The notes beneath the pieces were generated by a model that did not search any database, had not been told where the DNA came from, and saw only the letters and a program-made list of their open reading frames with translations. The position numbers and the translations under genes are program-made. 64,000 bases of DNA from Schistocerca nitens (lineage: Eukaryota; Arthropoda; Insecta; Orthoptera; Acrididae). The stretch covers positions 736,481,450-736,545,449 of the forward strand of contig NC_064615.1 of the NCBI RefSeq assembly GCF_023898315.1, read 5' to 3'. Within the stretch, counting starts at the first letter, position 1. Every line of letters begins with the position of its first letter. This document shows, one piece after another, positions 57,375 to 64,000 of this stretch.

Positions 57375-57945
57375 CCAGAGGGAACTAAACACTACCATGT
57401 CCACGTCGCTGTTCCTAGGTAACACTAGACGTGGTTGTTATTGCATCGATAAACAAACCAATGGACAGTTCTAACATCTTTCCACTTTAGTGCCATCTGT
57501 AAAAGTAATTACGCCAATAATGTCGACATCGTACTGTGGTCTGAAGAATCACGCTGGCTTGTTATGAAACACTGCTGTGTTTTACGTTACAGAATGTAAG
57601 AACACCGCCCTTGTACCAATTTGGGATTCCTAAAGTGTTGGGTAATTTCCTGAGACACTATGATGCTTCAAAGGAATGCAACCCATTTTGATTTGTATAG
57701 ATTACAGTGCCATCTATCACACAACTATAAAATTGTTGTGTGCAAAACTTCCGTATTTTTCGCAGAGAATCCGAATCTGCAGAAAAACTTGGGATTTCCT
57801 ATTGAGTATTTAAAAGCTGACCCCCTCCCACGCCATGTGAGTGGTGAAGGTGGTGGACTGTAATTCATTGGATGTCGCCCTTCGAGACGAAGAACGAACA
57901 ACTCATTTTGTAATCCAATGTGTAGTTTATCCGTCCCGCCCTGTA

Positions 57946-58925
57946 TATTTTTTTACGGTTGTGTATGTAAACTGCACTTGCCTTAAAATTTGTTGATTTG
58001 GTTAATAAAAGCGCCATTTACTTGATCAAGGAATTTTTATTACATATGAAATGTAATTTATATTCTGTAGGGCTATAGAATATACAAGACTAGCACTGAA
58101 TGATATGCGGTTCTAATTATGTGTAAAACAATCAAACAAACAAACAACCAGAAAAACAAAGAGAAGTCATCAGTTCCCAGTTCCTCTCTTATACGTTCTT
58201 TTATGTTTCCTTCCTACCTATGCTACCAGTACTACCAGTAATCCTACTGTCTACTACGTCATTTATGTAGTGCACCCAAACCTATTGAACCGTGGTTTTC
58301 GTAGAGCACAACACTAGTTGAACAAAATACTGCAACTTCCATTCAGAGAAGTAACAACTTAAGAACATACCAATCGGTATTTAATACAAAACAATGCGAG
58401 GGCACGTACCGACAACGCGCCATTATTATAAGGTATATTTGATGGTAAGATACCCGAATGGCATCCCGTTCTCCATATCTATATCCATGCGATTTTTATC
58501 TTTCAAGCTTGTTTAAAAGATAAAAGCAAACAAATCCCATACTCGTGAATAGTTAAAATACAGTATTCGGCTTTTGATTTTAAAAGTTTCAGTTAAGTTC
58601 AACGGCTCTTAGACAATGTGTTTAGGAGGTGATAGGTTGCACTTCCCGCAGACGGACGTCCCCACCTGCTGTAAATAAAGGGAAGTTTAATTTAATCGCT
58701 TTGCGCCTTAGTTTCTGTTCAAATGAGGAAAAGCGCGCCGAGACGTCAAACGGCAGCTGCCGAACTTACCCGTGCACATACAGGTATCTTGCGAACTGCA
58801 GACATGCCTCAATAGCAATGTGAGACACACCGTAGTTCAACGTAATAATCTCTAATTTAAAATTATGCACAGGACGGTATAATTTTGTTGTTTCCATGTA
58901 ACACATTCCAGTGTCTGCTCAGGTA
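57946..58925. other. Intron 7 stretch, nothing recognised
   Basis: No gene or repeat family recognised. Confidence 0.5.
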
Positions 58926-59040
58926 ACTACCCCCCTACGTCTAGACCGGTGGTGGTCAAACTGCGCCCCGCAGGCCGCATGCGACACGTTTTAAGTATTT
59001 CTGCTGGCCGCGGTTCTCAGCTGTATTTTATAATAATATG
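58926..59040. mobile_element. Possible hAT-type transposon end
   Basis: 'ggtggtcaaactgcgccccgcaggccgcatgcgacacg' resembles the subterminal sequence of hAT elements ('caaactgcggcccgcgggccgcatgcggcc'). No transposase and no opposite end seen. Confidence 0.4.
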
Positions 59041-59138
59041 TATCTAGCAATTAACAGCCGATTTCGAAAACATCAACCAAGATTAAGAGCTGCTCAGTTA
59101 CAAACAGAAATACTTACAGAGAGAATAATATTTTAAGA

Positions 59139-59511
59139 CTTCTCAATTCAATAAATTTTACCAACAGCCGTATACTTTACGTTATTTTATTGTATTTCGA
59201 ACGCAACCAGTTTCGGAAATTCAGGCCCATATGCTTTTTTCGTATCAACGAGCTTATCGTATAGCATCATAAAACTGGATACCGTGAATCCCAATCGCTG
59301 CTGGTGTCACCCTTTCGTATGAATCAGTTGGATAGTGATTGGGATTCACGGTATCCAGTTATATGGCGCTATAGGCGATAAGGTCGTTGATTTGAAAAAA
59401 GCGTATGGGACGTGAATATGGCAAAATGAATTGCCGATACTGGTTGTGTTCGAAATAAAATAAAATAACCTGAAGTATACGCCTGTTGAGAAAGTTTATT
59501 CAATTGAGAAG
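59139..59511. repeat. Foldback element with arms of about 160-175 bp
   Basis: The left arm 59139-59296 ('cttctcaattcaataaa...ggataccgtgaatcccaatc') matches the complement of the right arm 59337-59511 ('cttctcaattgaataaac...ggataccgtgaatcccaatc'). A 40-bp spacer separates them. The innermost 24 bp are perfectly paired. 'aatattttaaga' occurs on both outer sides (about 59127-59138 and 59560-59571), but 48 bp beyond the right arm. Confidence 0.85.
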
Positions 59512-60212
59512 TACGCACCAGCCGATGTCTCTTGGCTATAATGGACCGACAGAGACTGAATATTTTAAGATGTGCTTAATTTTAATTGACGTTGGTGAAT
59601 TCGGCGGTGAGCTAAGAAAATATGGCCACTTATCTTAGGGGATGAGGAGTAGCGAGGCCACTGCGTAGTTAGTGGATGTCAGACGGAGAAATGCTTCATT
59701 TTTTTGTCTTCCCGTACTGACATCTCAAAGGCGTACACGGCTCATACCGATCAGCTGCTATGGTATAAACTTTTACATGGGAGTAACATGGATTTGTGAA
59801 CATGCCTTACATCTTCAAATTCGGGACGTACTTGTAGCGAGAAATTCGAAATTGAATTAATGCTGTCTAGATAGAATGCAGTTAATAGAAAAAAAAATGA
59901 CATTCAAAACATTTAGTGAACAGCTGTGATCGCATCTCATGTTTCATAATGCGTTTAAGTATAAGCGCAGTTATTGTTGTTTATCAGTTAATAATCCTCT
60001 CACACAGAGGGCACAACGACACTATACGAGGCAATTACAGTTTCGTAACTTTGGAGTCGCTGGGGGTGGCAGCAATCTGAAATAGAGGACAATCGACAGG
60101 AAGTTTTCCGAATGGTGACAACTTTTAACCGCCAGTACTCCGTGGCCAACTAATCGGGCCATTACTACGGCTGGTCTACATACTAATTTATACATGTTAC
60201 CAACTAATAATA
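59512..60212. other. Intron 7 stretch, nothing recognised
   Basis: No gene or repeat family recognised. Confidence 0.5.
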
Positions 60213-61519
60213 CACTGCTCTGCGAAACTTAATAACGAGATAGATACAGTAACATAACATATTAACAATTCACTGTAAATGACTCAAAGTGCGGGAGCAT
60301 GTTGCCAGAGGACTCCCAGTCGCGCACAGAAAGCTGGACGTCACGTGGCATGAGGTCATCGTGACCAAATGTGGATGGCTACGAACGGAAAAAAGACAGC
60401 GTGTTTCTATCAGCGAGAGGTTACAGAGCACTGTGGTGGTGTCTCTCATTACAACACGGCCCGGAGACAAGATCTGGATGACTTCACAAGCGGAAGAATG
60501 AGGAACTGTGGTAAGGACGACGTGTTATGAGTGTGCCCAGGAGTGTGGTACTGGTCACAGCATTGTTTCACGTGCGTGGGGAGCGTTCCGAACCACAGGC
60601 ACAGCTGTGTGAAGGAGAGGAGGTGGTGGCTATGGTAAACGCAGCAGCAGGTGACCGCTACATTGCGGAACAGGAAAGAAGAGACCATCGCGAACTCTAG
60701 GTGTAATCGCAATCACACTTAACAGGACTGTAAGGCACGTTGTCTGAAGCTCCACAGTGGCTTCTTTCCCCTACAAGTAACACGTTGCTTTCCGTTGGCA
60801 CCCGCACATCGGTGGCGCATTTTGGAATAGTGCCTAGACCATAGGAACTAGACCAACGAGCAGTGGGGTCGCTTGCTGTTCTCGGACGAGAGCAGACTCA
60901 GTCTGAGTAGTGATAAAGGACGTTCCCTCATAAGTCATGACGAAGCAACACGTAATGCACACAGGGATATTGCCGCGTCTTTTCAGGGGTACATTAGGCC
61001 CTGACTTCATTTTTATGGATGACAATGCACGATTAAGTTGAACAGCGCTGGTATAGGAACTCTTGGAACGTGGTGATATTCAGGGAATGGACTGGCCGGC
61101 TCATTTCCCCGACTTAAATCCGATGGAATACGTGTGGGATGCGTTGGATAGACGTATTGCAGCTCGTCTACATGCGTCAACGACCAGCCGGCAAGTGTCA
61201 ACCGAAATTCCTTACCAACCTTGTGGCCAACATGGGAGCACCTAGCACAGTGTCTACTGCAGTTCGCGGTGATCATACACCGAATTGACGACAATATCCT
61301 GTCTTTTTAAGAGTCCATGGAACCATCACAAATTTTGGTAACATCGGTGTAATTCTTGTCTTTGAATAAAAGTGTCTCTGTTCATGTCATTGCGTATTTC
61401 TTTCAATTACCCTCTGTTCAGTACTCGTTCTAATTATGGTCCGACTTTCATCGAGGTATGTTACTTAGTAGTGACACACTATTCTGAAGTTACATTCGTC
61501 CTTAAGTTTTGCACACCAG
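60213..61519 (+). mobile_element. Tc1-like DNA transposon relic, TA-flanked
   Basis: The left end 'cactgctctgcgaaacttaa' pairs with the complement of the right end 'ctggtgtgcaaaacttaagg', with TA outside (60211-60212 and 61520-61521). 61063-61245 encodes 'GMDWPAHFPDLNPMEYVWDA', the C-terminal catalytic block with its Glu intact. The rest of the transposase is broken by stops. Confidence 0.82.
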
Positions 61520-61784
61520 TAAAAGGTTGGTACATATGCGGCCCGAGGTACCGCGCCACAATGTCAGTATTTGCTTTTGATCACAACGTTTGACGACCAC
61601 TAGTGCAGACGATATCATTAACCGGTCGGAAAGCCTAGTGACTAAAACGCAGGGCATTCTGCACGATCTTTCAAGAAGTTTTTCTTAATTTCGTGGAAAA
61701 AACATTCTGTAGTGACTATCTCCTATTCCTCGCCTCTCCCCTCTGGCCCTTTCCTCTCACTCTCACTCTCTCAGTCTTACACAC

Positions 61785-61788
<4 letters not shown>

Positions 61789-61836
<48 letters not shown>
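61789..61836. repeat. (CA)n microsatellite
   Basis: 24 CA repeats preceded by a CT-rich stretch. Confidence 0.95.
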
Positions 61837-61840
<4 letters not shown>

Positions 61841-62193
61841 AACACTTTCGAGTTAAGGTATTTGTCCGCCACTCATTCACAAAAATAATTATCTAGCATT
61901 ATATAATGGAAACAATATGAATAAAGGTGCTAAAAGGAAATTAGAAATATTAATTTGTGGAAGATGCCTGGTGGAAACAAGCATTCAAAAGTTTATTTCA
62001 AAAAAGGGAGCAAACAGTTGTGGTTGCTCTGTATCAGGATAAGGATCGCCTGACACGGAGCCAATTAGATAATATTTATAGATAAATAATTAAGTTTTTT
62101 TGCTGTAACAGAACATGAGCCGTTATAGTCGTAATGCTGCTAACGTCTGGCAAGTTGTATAAACGTTTTACATCTTTAAAAATAATTTTTCAG
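61837..62193. other. End of intron 7, nothing recognised
   Basis: AT-rich, ends in the acceptor 'aatttttcag'. Confidence 0.6.
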
Positions 62194-62314
62194 GAGCTGC
62201 CCATGCAGACGATATAACATATCTCTTCGGATCATCATCTCTCGACCCTAATGCAGACGGAGCTATTCTAAGGGATCAAATGACAGCCATGTTGGCGAAT
62301 TTCGCAAAAACAGA
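62194..62314 (+). CDS. Carboxylesterase exon: catalytic histidine
   Basis: 121 bp, enters in phase 1 and leaves in phase 2; acceptor 'aatttttcag', donor 'gtaagt'. It encodes GAAHADDITYLFGSSSLDPN and later RDQMTAMLANFAKTE. GxxHxDD is the conserved catalytic-His motif of type-B carboxylesterases, followed by the usual 'M...W/L..FAKTG' helix. The C-terminal exon (normally starting 'NPTP') is beyond 64000; no candidate was found in the remaining 1.7 kb. Confidence 0.95.
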
Positions 62315-62699
62315 GTAAGTTTTTATTTGGAAATTTACAAGTTCTTAAAGTAATAATATAGTACCGATAACTTACTTTCTTTAAATGTACTATAGACTTC
62401 AAGTCTTCCAGTGGATTATATATGTATCGTTTCATTTATTATATGGTGCATTACGTAGTGTAATCGAAAGTGATGTCCACGGAAGAAAAGCGCTAGTACG
62501 TAAGACAATGAAAATGCTTAATGAAGCAGACAGAGAAACAATAAAAGTACAAAGTGAACACTACCACTAAAAATTGCTTTGATATGTAGACGGGCAGACA
62601 GGAATGAAGAATTGGAATATTCAGACTCGCAAGGTGTGGGCTATTTATGCATGTAAGAGGTAGTGGATGGAAGATAAGAAAAGCTACAGCGTGGACTGG

Positions 62700-63230
62700 A
62701 CTGTCAATGAACTCCTAAAATACGGTGTAGTTCTCTCCGTCTAAGATTGTCAAATACATTCAGTATGTTTCGAAAAAGAAGTGTCTTACCAAAAGTATGG
62801 CAACGAGCAAAAGTTGTACTGCTGTTTAAAAACTGAGATAAAAGTAACTGCAAGAATTTTGAAGTGCTTAGCTTTCTGGACGCGGCGTGCATAGCTAACG
62901 CCAGCATCCTGAGCAGCAGATTAAAAGTGATGTCACAGTGGTTATTAAGTGGGGAGCAAATGCGTTTCCGTAGCAGAACATTGAAAGCACATGCAGTATT
63001 TGTGACGATACAGATGAACGATAAACGTGCATAATTCAAACGAGATACCCACTTAGCATTTGTTGATCTGGAAAGGCGTTTGATACAGTTAATAGGGAAA
63101 AACTGTAGAGCACATTGGATGCACCCACTCCATTTAACAATACATTAACAAACCAATAAGGAAATAAAGTACCCAAGCTGCATATAAATGGAGAACTGGT
63201 AGCAGCAGTTCAGACAAGGATGTAGCGTTC
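62700..63230 (+). mobile_element. RTE-like LINE fragment
   Basis: Frames on the plus strand give 'SVLPKVWQRAKVVLLFKN' (pre-RT motif), 'SFLDAACIANASILSSRLK' and, near 63057, 'AFVDLERRLIQ' (a frameshifted 'FVDLEKAFD'). Similar in layout to the RTE-like copy at 1.6-3.6 kb but heavily decayed. Confidence 0.6.
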
Positions 63231-63289
63231 TTTAATATGTATGTCGTCGGGTGGATTTTCTCTGGTGTTTTAGCAGATATTTGCAATTT

Positions 63290-63825
63290 TGTGTTTGAAA
63301 TGTGCACCTGGGGTCAGCCCAAACACATGAGGCCCATCACTATTTACCTGCGATGTCTAGTGAAAGCGGGAAATGACGGTTTGTTTCTCACTGCAAGCAA
63401 AATAATTTTTAAAGTGTAACTTAATGAAGCCGTTTCGACAGAAGTGTCCTAAATTGTCTAGTGTGATATTCGGTTTAGCGACATCTATTAACAGGGACAA
63501 TAAAACATTAAGAATAATCAGTAGTCCAACAACGGCTGAGTAGCGCTGCTGCATGGCGGTAGCGGACAGCCTATGTCATGGAAGCGTTCGAGTCATTGCT
63601 GCAGTATTGATTATTTTTAATGTTTTACTATTTCTGTTAATACATTTGCTAAACCGAATATCACACTAGACTAATTTGGGACACTTCTGTCGAAAGGCCT
63701 ACCTAAGGTCCACTTTAAAAATCATTTTGATTGTTACAGGAAACAAAACGACGTTTTCCATTAACACTAGACGTCGAAGCAAAGTGGTGATGGGCATGTC
63801 CTATCCCTCTCATCTGGTTCAAGCC
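63290..63825. repeat. Long inverted repeat with arms of about 200 bp
   Basis: The left arm (about 63290-63525) pairs with the complement of the right arm (about 63604-63825) around a 78-bp spacer. The inner segment is very similar ('cgacagaagtgtcctaaatt' and 'cgacagaagtgtcccaaatt'; 'gtctagtgtgatattcggtt' in both). Outward pairing gets weaker with indels ('aatttttaaagtg', 'tctagtg', 'cccatcac'). A fourth foldback element, with no coding sequence. Confidence 0.82.
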
Positions 63826-64000
63826 TCATTCACGTGTCTGTGAGAGTTAAAGGTAGTACGGAGTGTTAGAGTTGGTATTGATGTAGTTTTTGGTCATCTA
63901 CAACATACCAGATGATGCTGGGAGCGACAATCATAGCACGCGCCATTACTCGTGTACTCGTTGACAGGTTGTCTACAATACGATACAGTACGTCCTCTTC
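63826..64000. other. Window end, nothing recognised
   Basis: No gene or repeat recognised. Confidence 0.5.

Larger units (their letters stand above)
55864..57943 (+). mobile_element. Mariner-type DNA transposon with long (about 180 bp) terminal inverted repeats
   Basis: The left end 'gagggtgggacag' pairs with the complement of the right end 'cagggcgggacgg'; TA flanks both (55862-55863 and 57944-57945). Pairing continues inward for about 180 bp with indels ('gttgttcgtctcga' and 'gttgttcgttcttcgtctcga'; 'ctcttcaataggaacc' and 'tactcaataggaaatc'). Transposase fragments lie between. 2.08 kb in all. Confidence 0.8.

Noticed and set aside
62315..64000. Last esterase exon
   Set aside because: No 'NPTP' or 'W' rich C-terminal block with an acceptor is visible; the tail exon must lie beyond the window.

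Overview
This is a eukaryotic, intron-rich, repeat-dense window, most likely from an orthopteran insect. The abundant tRNA-headed SINE with the tail 'ttaggttagttaggttta' and end 'gagccatttgaaccatt' is one I associate with Schistocerca grasshoppers; this rests on memory, not a search. There are no operons, no CRISPR arrays and no bacterial features.

The only host gene I can support is a type-B carboxylesterase on the + strand. Eight consecutive internal exons (7546-7674, 7855-8005, 9661-9846, 23765-23964, 45728-45893, 51510-51691, 53037-53169, 62194-62314) have compatible phases and GT/AG borders. They encode about 420 residues, including the GESAGG nucleophile elbow, a probable acidic triad residue and the HADD catalytic histidine. 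The first exon(s) with the start codon and the last exon(s) lie outside the window. Introns range from 180 bp to 21.8 kb.

Almost everything else is transposon sequence inside or upstream of these introns. At 1.6-7.5 kb an RTE-like LINE is interrupted by a nearly full-length CR1-like LINE with an esterase-type ORF1. At 10-13.5 kb a CR1 relic carries a DD41D mariner. Between 14.7 and 31 kb lie Tc1, mariner, CR1 and Jockey-like relics, several of them nested. At 32.4-39.8 kb a Tc1 element is split by a 6.3 kb insert. That insert is a nearly intact Tx1/L1-type LINE flanked by head-to-head tRNA-like SINE arrays. At 46-47.8 kb there is a Penelope-like element with a GIY-YIG endonuclease. At 49.8-63.8 kb there are more Tc1 and mariner elements and several long foldback elements.

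SINEs fall into at least four groups: family A with two interchangeable tRNA heads on one body, family B (about 300 bp, tRNA-like, tandem), family C (5S rRNA-derived) and family D (tRNA-like). Many have clean target-site duplications.

The most unusual structure is at 32.8-39.2 kb. The Tx1-type LINE sits between two 11-bp copies of the A-box region of a tRNA-like SINE, and the flanks on both sides are inverted copies of the same target that begin at exactly that point.
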